This document shows, in pieces, positions 25,462-36,587 of a DNA stretch of 64,000 nt (its first letter is position 1; every line of letters starts with the position of its first letter). Below the pieces are notes generated by a model. It had not been told where the DNA came from, ran no database searches, and saw nothing but the letters and a program-made list of their open reading frames with translations. The stretch lies in NCBI GenBank assembly GCA_028554755.1, contig JAPTOF010000007.1, positions 19,649,001-19,713,000 on the forward strand. The letters are read 5' to 3'. Source of the stretch: Cordia subcordata (Eukaryota; Streptophyta; Magnoliopsida; Boraginales; Cordiaceae). Position numbers and translations under genes: made by a program.

Positions 25462-26517
25462 TGTTAGTTTGGAGTGTTTTAACGTAAGGCTAAAGCAATA
25501 TTAACTCAAATTTTGAGTTAGGTCCTGCATGTCAAAAGGGTCAATAGTTGGTACCATTACGTTTTTTGTTTTGAGTGGGTTAATATGGTATATTTACATG
25601 TCAAAAATGGGTTAAAGGTGAATGAGAAATTAGCAACCAAAGTTGAGCGGGTTATTAGTTTTGTTGTTTAATTTAGTTATGTGTGGGTTTGTATCCCATA
25701 TGGGAAAACCAATAAACTTTTGTTCACTTTATATATAGATTCCTTTATGAGATGCACCAACAAGGCATATGGAGGAATAACTATACATGGTGAGCATGGT
25801 GCTTAAAACCACTACACATGCGCATGTGCAACTGTCCGGGTCTAGGTCTGGAGACGCGGCGCGAGTGTGGGGTGTGACCCAAGTTTTTGCTCCGGATTTT
25901 TTTTTTTTGGGAAAAATTCTCATACACCTAAAGACTTTGAAACAAACGTAACTAATACATTAAAGCTCGGGATTTAAACTCCAACACTCAAACACCTGAA
26001 GATTTTGAAAAGAACGTAACTGATACATTAAAACTCGGGATTTAAACTCCAACATGTTTTGCTTATTACTTGGTTAGGTGAGCTTTATTTCTTAGGCATT
26101 TTTTTACTGTTGGAGGGACAGTTTTATTACCCCGTTAAATGGATTTTATCTGGTTGCTCTTATTTGAAACTCTATACGTAGCCGAGTCCAGAAGGTGATG
26201 TGTGCCAAAAATTCTCATATTAACATACTATGTTTTTTCCATAGCATTCTGTCAATTTTATTCCATCATACAGAGAAAGTCCAACACTTCTCGTTTGCTG
26301 GCTCTTGCATTGGTGTGCTACCACAGTCAAGAGGTATAGTCGTTGAATGCTAGGAAGAATACGTCATAATGTTTGAGGGGCGTAAATCCTTTAAGGAGAT
26401 CGAGTTTCTCAAGTCTCAACTAAATCTATTTATTTTGTTTATTCGTTATTTCAATTCCAACATATAAGTATTTCGCGGTTTATATCTCTGTTGTATTTTA
26501 TTTACTTAGTTCTAACA
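25462..26517. mobile_element. solo LTR of a copia-like retrotransposon
   Basis: A 1056-bp sequence starts TGTTAG and ends CTAACA, with the perfect 5-bp target duplication attac on both sides (25457-25461 and 26518-26522). No internal domain, primer site or polypurine tract is attached, as expected after recombination between two LTRs. Inside, TATATATAG near 25731 could be the LTR TATA box. A 68-bp tandem duplication lies at 25927-26062 (unit ending actcgggatttaaactccaac). The superfamily is inferred from the termini and 5-bp duplication. Confidence 0.85.
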
Positions 26518-26522
26518 ATTAC

Positions 26523-28500
26523 TCCGCGAAGGGAAGAAAAGAACAAAAGAACAACTAAGGAAAGAAAGGGCTGGAGCTGGTTGGAGCATTTGCTCGAACA
26601 CCTCAAGTGCAACAATTTTCTTATCTATTTTCACTGGCCATATTTTATCATCGTTAAACAGAAAAAGAGTACATACAAAAGTTCATTTAGGAATTTGGAG
26701 TAATTGGATTTGGGATTTCATGCGGCTTAGGCATATGGGGTTAATTGATTGGGTTATTGGATTTGGGATATCAAATTCGGGGCAGGATATTCTTTTATAA
26801 GGGCATGGAACTATTTACTCAAATCATAATAAAATGAGTCACGATTTGGTGAGATGGGGCTTGGGACATAAAATTACGTAAAGAACATTATTTCACAAAC
26901 ATTATCTGATCTTTAATCGATTTGAAGTATTTATTAGTTTGTGTCACTATACACACAAATTTATAATTTTTGAATGAATTTTATATAATCATAGTTAAGT
27001 AATTTTTTTCATAATAAATGAAAGAAAACAAAAGGAAAAAGATGAAGAAAGCATTCCTATAGGCGTGCTCCACGAAGAAGAAAAATAATTGGTTAGGCAA
27101 ATTCAGGACAAGGTACCCCAATCTCCCAATCACGATGTCAAGCGGTCCCCTGCATGTGACAAGACACCAAAGAGGGAAAGAGATAGTGGCCTCGACAATT
27201 GTTGTGGAAAAGGTCAACTCGTTAAGCTAATTACGCTAGGATCCAAAGTCCATCATGTTACTACTAGTTCTTAGTCTCTCTTGGGATTTTGGTAGTTAGA
27301 ATTGTAGAATTTTTTAGTGTTAACTTTTGGACAAATGTGTTATTGAATAAAAGTCATCAATTATGTCTTGTGATATATTAAGAGTTGAGTTTTTAACTAT
27401 GTTGAAATTAATATTAGACTTTAAAAAATATAGAGTAATACTTTTAGAAAAAAGAAACAAAAACAAATTCTGACATGAGGTAAAAATAATTTCTCAAAAT
27501 CTTATTCCAAAAAACTCCAATTTAAAACTTACTAGTTTTTGAATTATTTTTAGTTTTGGCTTCTATATAAAAACCCTTTTTATAATGAGCCAAATAAGTT
27601 AATTTTAATTTTTAAATTTACATAAAACACTTTTAAAAAGTCTAAAAATTGAACCAAACAGGCCTTTAATCCATGCAAGTGTACGAGGTGCTCTGATTTT
27701 TTTGTAGTCATAGATTTCCCGACAAGTTTCGTAATATTAGATTATAGATTATGTTTAAATCATATAAACTAAACAAAAGATAATAGAAATCAGTAACATT
27801 TGACAGCTCTTGGCCCTGTTCGGCAATATCAAATTTTTTAAGCAGCTTATTCAATTAAACACTACTTTTTCAAATTTATTGTTATTCGATAGAAAATAGT
27901 GTTTCAAGGAGGTTTTAACGTTTCAACTAGCTTAATTTGAATGTCAAATTTTAAAGTTGCACAATAGGTTTTAGTGTTTAATCTTTTTCTTGGCAATTCT
28001 ACCTCTCTTTATTTTTTTGACAATCCTAATCTCTCGTCAACCTCTATCTACATTTTTACCTCTCTTTTCACTAATATAAATAAAAAAAAAACACAAAAAT
28101 TTATTTCAAACTGTATCCATATCAAATTACATATACAAAAAATTACAACTTTTGTTAGTCTATTTATTATTTTATTTTGACAAAATGAATTTTGAATCTA
28201 TTAAAAATATTCTTTTTTAATATCATATAAATTTTTATCAAAAAGTTAGTTCATTATACCTTAATAATTACGTATTATTATAAAAAATATATATCTAATC
28301 ATAAAATAAATTATCTTATTCTAATAATAATTATTTAAGTATCATAACAATAATAGCAACATATCAATGTCCTTTCGGTCTTTTTGCATTCATCCGCTAA
28401 TAGGGGAAGGAATATCCATTCTGCATTCGAATCTGAATCCGGAGCTGAACCTAATCGGATAGGAAAATTATAAAACTTTCGGATTGACTGTGCTTTCAGG
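26523..28500. other. intergenic, no gene recognised
   Basis: Short open frames such as 27089-27274 have no recognisable domain. A MITE-like terminus (accaaacaggcct, near 27654) and ggccctgttcgg near 27813 suggest decayed DNA elements, but I could not pair the ends. Confidence 0.4.
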
Positions 28501-28529
28501 GGTTACCCGGATGTAGTTAACGTTTGGAG

Positions 28530-29740
28530 TATCCAGGGGACCCAGGTGGGGTATCCCCTGGAGCATTCTGTTTAGAGTTACTCTTTGGCGTGGCTGGAAG
28601 CAGAGAAATGATTGTGTGTGTACAACCGTGTGTCGTTTGATGAAGCTTTGACCTTGGTGAATGTCATGGTTAAGTATGCTAAAAAAAAATAGAGGAAGCT
28701 TGGATTTGGAATCAAAAAGGGGTGGTCCATTCGAAATAGAGAAGGGACATTAGTTGGGTCAAGCCCAGTCGGGGATTAAGTCTTAACATTTATGGCTGTG
28801 CTAAAGGCAATCCAAACATGGCTGGAGCAGGAGTGGTTTTACAGATGTGAATGGCGAGGTCCCAAATCACATTCACTATCAATTTGGAAATCACGATAGA
28901 TAATATAGATGAACTAGCTGAATTGGTTTCCCTGTGGGAAGGACAAAAGATTGCAACTAGGAAAGGGATTGCTAGTTTGGAAATCAAAATGGACTCAGTG
29001 GTCTTTTGCTCTTGGATTAAAAGGTCATCTTAGCCTCTTAATCAATTTAGGTCCCTTCTTGATAATTATCGCCAGCTTCTCGGATTTCAACTCAGTTTTA
29101 GAGTGAATTGCATATTTAGAGAAGTAGTGGCGAAGCCATTTGATAGAGATGGAGGGCAATTGCCCCCCCATATATATTTAAAAAAAAAATTAGTAGTATT
29201 AAAAGACGAGTTAAAAGATAAAAAAAAAAAAAAAAAGACTTGTCCCCCTTTTTTTCTATTATGTTAGGCTAGTTTTCTCTTTTTAAGAATTAAAAATAAT
29301 TTCTTACTTGAATCTTATTTGCCACAAAAAATAGAGGTTTTATTTGTCCTAAAGAAAAAATTAGAACATATCTTTTCTTTCGCTCCAATTCGGATTCATA
29401 CTTCAGCAAGTATGTGCTCTTCTTTCTTTATTTTTTTGCTTTCCTTTTTCCTTTTGCTATTGTTCTATTGCTTGGGATTTTCGGTGTTGGAAGAGTTTGG
29501 AAACATAAAAGTAAAATTAAAAATATTTTTAACACTATATTTTAGTTTGAGAATTGAGATGTACTTTGATGATTTACAGTGAAATTTTTCAAATTTATGT
29601 AGAGTGTGGTTAACGATCAAAAGTTATAAAAATTATAATTTTGCCCCCTTTAATTTAAATTCGTAGCTTCAGCACTATAGAGAAGCCAACTAATTTTGTG
29701 CAGACTAGTTAGTTAACTATGGACTAATCTACCTTTAGGC
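28530..29740 (+). pseudogene. LINE retrotransposon relic (C-terminal RNase H region), interrupted
   Basis: Broken frames on the plus strand match the 3' part of plant L1-type LINEs. Near 28556 there is a block with WSILFRVTLWRGWKQRND. At about 28770-29035 there is an RNase H-like segment with GCAKGNPNMAGAGVVL and, later, a conserved LEIKMDS strand. After the hAT insertion at 29125, the last conserved block (FREAN..FCAD type) continues at 29686. Stops and frameshifts break the frame, so it is dead. The 5' part of the element is missing. Confidence 0.65.
29125..29677. mobile_element. hAT-type MITE inserted in the LINE relic
   Basis: The 553-bp element has a perfect 8-bp target duplication tagagaag (29117-29124 and 29678-29685), diagnostic of hAT transposition. 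Terminal inverted repeats TAGTGGCGAAGCCA and TAGTGCTGAAGCTA match at 11 of 14. Subterminal G/C runs (near 29150-29170 and 29640) recur at both ends. An 87-codon frame inside (29319-29582) is hydrophobic and low in complexity and is not called. Confidence 0.88.
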
Positions 29741-30259
29741 ACTTATAAGCTTTCAATACTTCCACGAGATATGTTACTTTAGGTGAGAAGGATAGGATGG
29801 AAGAAATTCTCCCATGCATTGTCATTAGTTCATCTTTTGGCTCAACCTTCTTTGGAAAGAGAAAAAAATGTGCTTGGAAATAAGAAACATTCTTCGGTTT
29901 AAAATTTGAAACATAATTCACATTTCACAATCTAATAAAAATAGTAAGTGTCTGTAGCAATGCGATCCTTTTAACACATTCAGTTACATTAATTCAACTT
30001 TGTTACCAATTTAGTCTACACCAGTTATAAATTTATTATTTCTTTTAAAAAGATTTAATTATTTGTGACAAATTTATTTTATCTATTTACTTATTATTAA
30101 TTCAGGTTTAGCTTTAAAACTAAAGATATTATTTTAAAAGAATAAGGCAAGAGTTGGACCCAATAATTTTTACTAATTATTATATGCATTTATCACTTTT
30201 TTGAAAAACTTAAGTGGTTAAAAATACTTCTATCTTATTTATTTCTATGTATCTATCTA
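29741..30259. other. intergenic, no gene recognised
   Basis: AT-rich sequence between the LINE relic and the Helitron array; a short CTAT repeat (30250-30262) abuts the first Helitron. Confidence 0.4.
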
Positions 30260-31162
30260 TCTATACTATATTATATAGAAGAACCCTTTGCAATATAATA
30301 ATGACAAGTGTCGCATAGATAGCATTCGATAATTATGACATGCAATCTGAATTAATTGCAGATATTTATGGTAACTCTCCAATTTTGTTGTTATCAAATC
30401 ATTACCTATTTTAATTATTTTTTATTACCATAATCAGAAATTATTGCAATTTACTTAATATATTATTATCATATAATGTTATTTATGATAATTTGAATTT
30501 TGGTTAATATCGACAAATTGCCTATATTCTATATTATGTTTTTTTTTTTAGTGAAACTTTCACCCACATATGCCATTACACATTCAATTTTATTTTGTCT
30601 CTTTGGTTAACTGTCTTATTTGAAACTTGAGTATCATATCTATCTTTTCTCCCAAAACGATTTTTTTATTACAAATTTGGTAGTAGGTATTCTTTGATTC
30701 CTAGATAACTTGATATCTAGATACTTACCTCATCTTAATATTTCATTTACTTTTTATTTTTCAGAATTTATTTGTGTTTTTAATGTGTGTTCTTATCTGT
30801 AAAACTATTACTATTCTTATCCACTAATAACAATAATTTTTTTATAAAATATCTACAGTAATTAAATAAGATACTTAAATTCAGAAAGTAAAAAAAGGAT
30901 AACGGAGGTTTTCGTTTGGAAAAAGAAAAGACGATCTACATTTATTTAAGTTTAACTCATTTGTAGAAGTAAAGCTATTATTGAATTAGGACAGTTAGTA
31001 TTAAAAGAGAAATATAAATTCTATTTTCTATACAAATTCATATTTAGTTTTTTAAAAATATAATTTGATAGTAATATTTGGATTAATATAAATTTTTTTT
31101 TATTTTTTAGAAAAACCAATTGTATATTTCGTAACCCATGTGCAGCACAGGTATTACACTAG
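30260..31162 (+). mobile_element. non-autonomous Helitron, copy 1
   Basis: Starts TCTATACTATATTATATAG after an A and ends ...ATTACACTAG before a T, as Helitrons do (A|TC...CTRR|T). An imperfect hairpin around cccatgtgcagcacagg lies just before the end. The interior matches copy 5 (33936-34622) in reverse orientation, with about 215 bp extra near 30890-31110. No Rep/helicase gene is present. Confidence 0.75.
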
Positions 31163-31962
31163 TATATATATATAAAAGAATGTTTTAAATTTTTTTATTA
31201 ATTTTAAAATGAAGAATTTATTAAAAGTTCACCATGCTACATTTGTTTTTCGGTTCCATTAATGTCTTTCACAAACAGCCCAAAAAAAAAAAACTTTTCA
31301 TGTGTCAGTATTATTAGATAATACCTTGTCCAGAGAATAATATAGAAAAATCTTTGACATTTCCAAGAGGATCCAAGATAATATAGAAACATTGATGGCC
31401 CAGAAGTCGAAAGGCAACAACCTATAAAAGAAAAGATGATTCCACATGTTTATGTATGGATGACCATTTTCTCATATTATTAATTTTTTAATATTAATAT
31501 AAGAGAAGAATTTTATACATTAGAAATTCTACCATTTAGTAAAAAATTGTGATAGGTTTGAAATTATAAATTTGACGTTCAAAAAGATTTTGTAACTCAA
31601 GCACATAATGTACATATTTAACTTGATTGGTGGAAATGGTATGGATCTTACGATGATTTCTCATATTTAAGATTAAACATGTTTTTACAAAATGGAGCCA
31701 ATTCTTCTTTCCGATTTAAGAATGATGATAAGGTGAACAATCTTGAAAAAAATTGCGGAAAGTAGAGGTTATTTATTGAAATTAAAAAGTTTATCTTGTC
31801 TAGAGAAACGTGTGGAGGTGTTTTTTGAATCCGAATCGAGAAGGTGGGAAAAATAGTAATGAGTAAGAGGGACAGAGCCATTGATATGATATGAGGGGCC
31901 AATATTTAAATAAAAGAAGTAGTAACGTTAAACATTTTAAACATATTGAGTGTAAGGTTTAG

Positions 31963-31998
<36 letters not shown>

Positions 31999-32584
31999 TA
32001 CACAAGAATACTTATAAAAGATATTATTTACCAAAAATAACATAAAATTAAGTGCAAAAGTTTATTAATTCAAAATTTGGGCTCATCTCCCCTTCATGAA
32101 ATAAAATTCGTGAATTATCTATCAACACGACTACCTTGAGGAGTAAATCTCATTTTTCCTCATTAATTCTTGATTAAAACCCGAACTCTGTCATTACCTT
32201 TTCATTTTGCCACATTTTCCCATGATGTTAACCTTTACCAAACATAGCCATAAAAAGAAAAGAAAACAACAAACATTTATCTTACCTAAATAAATAATTG
32301 AGCAAACCTTCTCTAATAAACCAAACAATTATATTATATCAGAAACTTATTTCTTATCAATTGTAAAATATTTATCAGATTTTAATTGAATATAAGTTTA
32401 TTCCAAACAGGTTCTTTGTCTTTTGTCCTTCATAAGGATCAGTAATTTGGCCTCGTGCCAATAGATTAATGAGATAATTTTTCCAATTTGGGCTTAGCCC
32501 ATAACTTGCGAGAGTTGGTCTCTTTTGAAAAAGAAAAACTTTTGGGTCACGTATCATATAAGGTGTGTGTATATTATGTACCTA
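31163..32584. other. spacer inside the Helitron array; contains an (ATT)n microsatellite
   Basis: An ATT trinucleotide run lies at 31963-31996. An 84-codon minus-strand frame (31648-31902) has no recognisable domain and is not called. Nothing else was supported. Confidence 0.4.
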
Positions 32585-32762
32585 TCTATACTATATTATA
32601 TAGAAGAACCCTTTGCAATATAATAATAACAAGTGTCGCATAAATAGCATTCTTAACATCTTTTTACCATGTGGCGCTCTTACATTACGTTTAATTGTGA
32701 AAATCGTATTTTATTTTAATGAAATTTACATTAATTTACCAATTTATTTTAATCTATATCTA
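32585..32762 (+). mobile_element. 5' fragment of a Helitron, copy 2
   Basis: Has the same 5' terminus as the other copies (TCTATACTATATTATATAG) and follows copy 3 for about 165 bp, then stops directly against the TC start of copy 3. It lacks a 3' hairpin. Head-to-tail 5' fragments like this are known for Helitrons. Confidence 0.7.
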
Positions 32763-33318
32763 TCTATACTATATTATATAGAAGAACCCTTTGCAATATA
32801 ACAATGACAAGTGTCGCATTGATAGCATTCTTAACATCTTTTTGCCACGTGACGCTCTTACATTACGTTTCATTGTGAAAATCGTGTTTTATTTTAATGA
32901 GATTTACATTGATTTCTAACTTATTTTAATACATATTACATTCCAAAATTATGATATGCAATCTGGATTGGTTGCAAATATCTATGGTAACTCTCCAATT
33001 TGGTTGTTATCAAAGCGTGACATATTTTAATTGATATATTTTTTCTTATTTTAATCTTCTTCCCATATTTCTATACTACTTTCTCTTAGTAATTTTAATG
33101 TAAATCAATTTACCAAATGCTTTAATTATTCATATTTTGTTTTGTAAATGAACTCAAATATACATAATTTAATTATTTGAATCTATATTTTGTAATTATT
33201 TAGAAATAATAATTATACTTATTTCAACATAATGCCACTTATCTTAATTTTTTGAAAAAATGCTATGCGTATAAAATAATATTTTGCTTCCCCGTGTATC
33301 GCACGAGTGATTGGCTAG
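32763..33318 (+). mobile_element. non-autonomous Helitron, copy 3
   Basis: The 556-bp element runs from TCTATACT to a 3' hairpin (cccgtgtatcgcacgag) followed by tgattggCTAG before T. It is the left arm of a long palindrome with copy 4. Confidence 0.78.
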
Positions 33319-33327
33319 TCTATATAT

Positions 33328-33878
33328 ATAGTCAATCACCCGTGCGATGCACGGGGAAGCAAAATGTTATTTTATATGCATAGCATTTTTTCAAAAAATT
33401 AAGATAAGTGGCATTATGTTGAAATAAGTATCATCATTATTTCTAAATAATTATAAAAATATAGATTCAAATAATTAAATTATGTATATTTAAGTTAAAT
33501 TACAAAACAAAATATGAATAATTAAAGCATTTGGTAAAATGATTTACATTAAAATTACTAAGAGAAAGTAGTATAGAAATATGGGAAGAAGATTAAAATA
33601 AGAAAAAATATATCAATTAAAATAGGTCACGATTTGATAACAACCAAATTGGAAAGTTACCATAGATATCTGCAACAAATCCAGATTGAATGTCATAATT
33701 TTGAAATGTAATATGTATTAAAATAAATTAGAAAATCAATGTAAATCTCATTAAAATAAAACGCGATTTTCACAATTAAACGTAATGTAAGAACACCACA
33801 TGGCAAAAAGATGTTAAGAATGCTATCAATACGACACTTGTCATTGTTTTATTGCAAAGGGTTCTTCTATATAATATA

Positions 33879-33885
<7 letters not shown>
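33328..33885 (-). mobile_element. non-autonomous Helitron, copy 4, inverted
   Basis: The reverse complement of copy 3 over nearly its whole length, with a cleaner 3' hairpin (CCGTGCATCGCACGG on the minus strand). The terminal tetranucleotide is CTAT instead of CTAG, and the 5' end reads TATATACT rather than TCTATACT. Copies 3 and 4 face each other by their 3' ends across about 9 bp. Confidence 0.75.
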
Positions 33886-33919
<34 letters not shown>

Positions 33920-33935
33920 CATACATACATACATA
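33886..33935. repeat. microsatellite (TA)n(CATA)n
   Basis: A TA run followed by CATA tetranucleotides fills the gap between Helitron copies 4 and 5. Confidence 0.92.
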
Positions 33936-34622
33936 CTAGTGTAATACCCGTGCTATGCACGGGTTGCGAAATATATGAGTGGTTTTACATATATATATAT
34001 ATATTTCATAAAAAAATTATTGTTATTAGTGGATAAGAACAGTAATAGTTTTACAGATAAGAACACACATTAAAAACATAAATAAATTCTGAAAGATAAA
34101 AAGTAAATGAAATATTAAGATGAGGCAAGTACCTAGATATCAAGTTATCTAGGAATCAAAGAATACCTACTACCAAATTTGTAATAAAAAGATCGTTTTG
34201 GGAGAAATGATAGATATGATACTCAAGTTTCAAATAAGACAGTTAACCAAAGAGACAAAATAAAATTGAATGTGTAATGGCGTATGTGGGTAAAAGTTTC
34301 ACTAAAAAAACATAATATAGAATATAGGATCTAAGTATAAAAAACATATGAATAAAAAAGATAATTTGTCGATATTAACCAAAACTCAAATTACCATAAA
34401 TAACATTATACGATAATAATATATTAAGTAAATTGCAATAATTTCTGATTATGGTAATAGAAAATAATTAAAATAGGTAATGATTTGATAGCAGCCAAAT
34501 TGGAGAGTTACCATAGATATTTGCAATTAATTCAGATTGCATGTCATAATTATCGAATGCTATCTGTGCGACACTTGTCATTATTATATTGTAAAGGGTT
34601 CTTCTATATAATATAGTATAGA
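33936..34622 (-). mobile_element. non-autonomous Helitron, copy 5, inverted
   Basis: On the minus strand it starts TCTATACTATATTATATAG (from 34622) and ends with the perfect hairpin ACCCGTGC-ATA-GCACGGGT, six bases, then CTAG before T. The interior is homologous to copy 1 in the opposite orientation. This copy has the best-preserved 3' terminus of the array. Confidence 0.82.
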
Positions 34623-35880
34623 TATATAACTAAATTATGAATATTTAAAATTTTGATTTTTTTTAGTCCAATTCAGTATAATTTTAGATTTATTCTTGCC
34701 CAAGACTTATAGAAAACTACCAAAAAATATGTTTTTTCTATTTGGTTTAATAATATGTTTTTCGTGTACAAAACCTTGTAAACAAGGATTTAGACTATGT
34801 CTATGCATTAGATTAAGAGATACAACTACTATAAATGAGTAGTAAAATTTTCCAATTTCGAGTCATGAATGTAGATAAGGAGCCAAATAATGTGTGTAGG
34901 TAACATATTCTTCCAACACCAACACCAACACCAACACCAACACCAACACCATTTTCATTTCCAAACAAAATTTGTTCAACACCGTCGAACCTTGGTATTG
35001 AAAATCTCTCCAGGTGTCACATGCCATCCCCTAAAAATTCATGGTTGTCTTTTTTTTTTATTTTGATAAGCTGGTATGCCACTTATTATTTTCTTTCTTT
35101 CAAATACTCGGTGAGTGTTTTTCCGTTCCTTTTTGTTTAATGCACCGGTTGCTTCTTCTATTTTTTTACAATTTTATTTTTCTTAATAGTGTAGGCCAAC
35201 TTTCTTTTCACTGTCGAGAAATTCATTAAGAAAAATTAAAAATAGGCTAATTTCTTGACTTTTTTATTTTTATTATGTATTGCATATATTATATAATGAT
35301 AATAATAATGTGTCTGGATTATATAATCCATGTTTTTTCATGTCCACTGCTCGCCCAGAACTCTCAGGTGGGAGGTCAAAGGGTACACCTTGGGCCTGCC
35401 ATATTGGGCTTGTATTGTGGTACTCCGAATAAGGGCTTGATTGGAATTTTCATTGAAGCATATCTTTTTGCAATAAATATTTAAAATAAATTTTAAAAAA
35501 TTAATATTCCAAAAAAAAAAAAAACTCTATTGAATCTTTTAAAAAATGAAAAAATATATTAATGTTTTATAAAAGCAATAGTTTTGAATGATATAGAAAA
35601 AAAAAATGCATTTAAAATAACCAACATAAATGAGCCATAAGTAAAATTCTAAAAGTTTGTCAATAAGTTTACCTTATTAAAGTATTTTTCCTTTCACATT
35701 TATAATATTTTCATTTATAATGTTTGAATCATTTATAATAAAGAAATATAAATTGGTAAAATATCAAATATAAAAAAGAAAAAAAATCAAATATCAAAAT
35801 TTCAACTTATTCAAAATAAAAATCAAGTAAAAAAATTAAAACAAAACAAATCGGGTCTTGCCCGCACCAAATCCAATTAG
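34623..35880. other. intergenic, upstream of RPL32; contains a hexanucleotide repeat
   Basis: A (CCAACA) hexanucleotide repeat of about 6.5 copies lies at 34912-34950. The rest is AT-rich with short open frames only. A less AT-rich patch near 35340-35450 has no recognisable coding content. Confidence 0.45.
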
Positions 35881-35888
35881 ACATGTAA

Positions 35889-35895
35889 GGCCCAT
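35889..35895. promoter_or_regulatory. site II-like element (GGCCCAT) of the RPL32 promoter
   Basis: GGCCCAT (ATGGGCC on the other strand) is the TCP-bound site II motif common in promoters of plant ribosomal protein genes. It lies 65 bp before a telo-box and about 130 bp before the 5' UTR splice donor, the usual arrangement. Confidence 0.55.
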
Positions 35896-35953
35896 TTCTT
35901 TAAGGTGCTCCAGCAAAGATACAAACACAGCTCCTGCCGTATAAAGAAGCTCA

Positions 35954-35962
35954 AAACCCTAA
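35954..35962 (+). promoter_or_regulatory. telo-box (AAACCCTAA) of the RPL32 promoter/leader
   Basis: AAACCCTAA near the expected transcription start, together with an upstream site II motif, is characteristic of translation-machinery genes expressed in dividing plant cells. Confidence 0.65.
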
Positions 35963-36059
35963 TTCACTTTTCATCCCCCACTTTCCCCTCCGCTGCACAA
36001 CAAGAGCTCCGCAGCGCACCAACCAGGTATCGTAATCTCCCTCTCTTTCTCTGTGTGTG

Positions 36060-36146
36060 TCTGGGTGTGCGTACATACATATATATACATATATATGTAC
36101 ATACATATATATACATATATATGTATATATATATATATATATATTT
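36060..36146. repeat. TA/CATA microsatellite in the RPL32 5' UTR intron
   Basis: Alternating catacatatatatacatatatatg-type blocks end in a pure TA run. It lies within the leader intron 36027-36582 and is likely length-variable. Confidence 0.9.
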
Positions 36147-36587
36147 ACAGCTTCATAATTTATAATTGTGTTTTTAGATTATAGCTGGCTATGTTTGTAA
36201 ATTGTTGAGATTTGTTCTTACTTAAGAATATTGGAAAAGTAATATAGCTTTTGTAGCTTCTGAACTTAAAATTTACTGCTCTATTTTGAAGAGAAATGAA
36301 ATGGAAATGCGTGTTATTGTGAAATGATGAACAAATTAATTAGTTTAGATAATATGTGTGTCAGCTTGCTGATTAAGATATGTAAAGAAACATAGTTGTG
36401 ATTTTATACTAAACAGTTAATGAGATTCCGGGTCAATATTTACTTGCAGAAAAGGATAATGATGTTTATACTGTTGATGTGCCATACCATTTAATTGAGC
36501 TTAGAATCACATTCGGAGAGCCTGCTATTATGTTGCGTTTCATGGTATGAGATCGCTGATTTTACGTGTTTGTATGTGATAGAAACC

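Noticed and set aside
27089..27274. Charged 61-codon frame as a small gene
   Set aside because: No homology recognised, no promoter or splice signals, short enough to arise by chance.
29319..29582. Small membrane protein gene (87 codons)
   Set aside because: Lies wholly inside the hAT MITE defined by an 8-bp duplication; Phe/Leu-rich low complexity.
31648..31902. Minus-strand 84-codon frame as a gene
   Set aside because: Has a hydrophobic start but no recognisable domain, splice partner or promoter, and lies inside the Helitron array.
35905..36165. 86-codon frame upstream of RPL32
   Set aside because: Runs from the RPL32 leader through the splice donor into a TA microsatellite; it is the 5' UTR and its intron.
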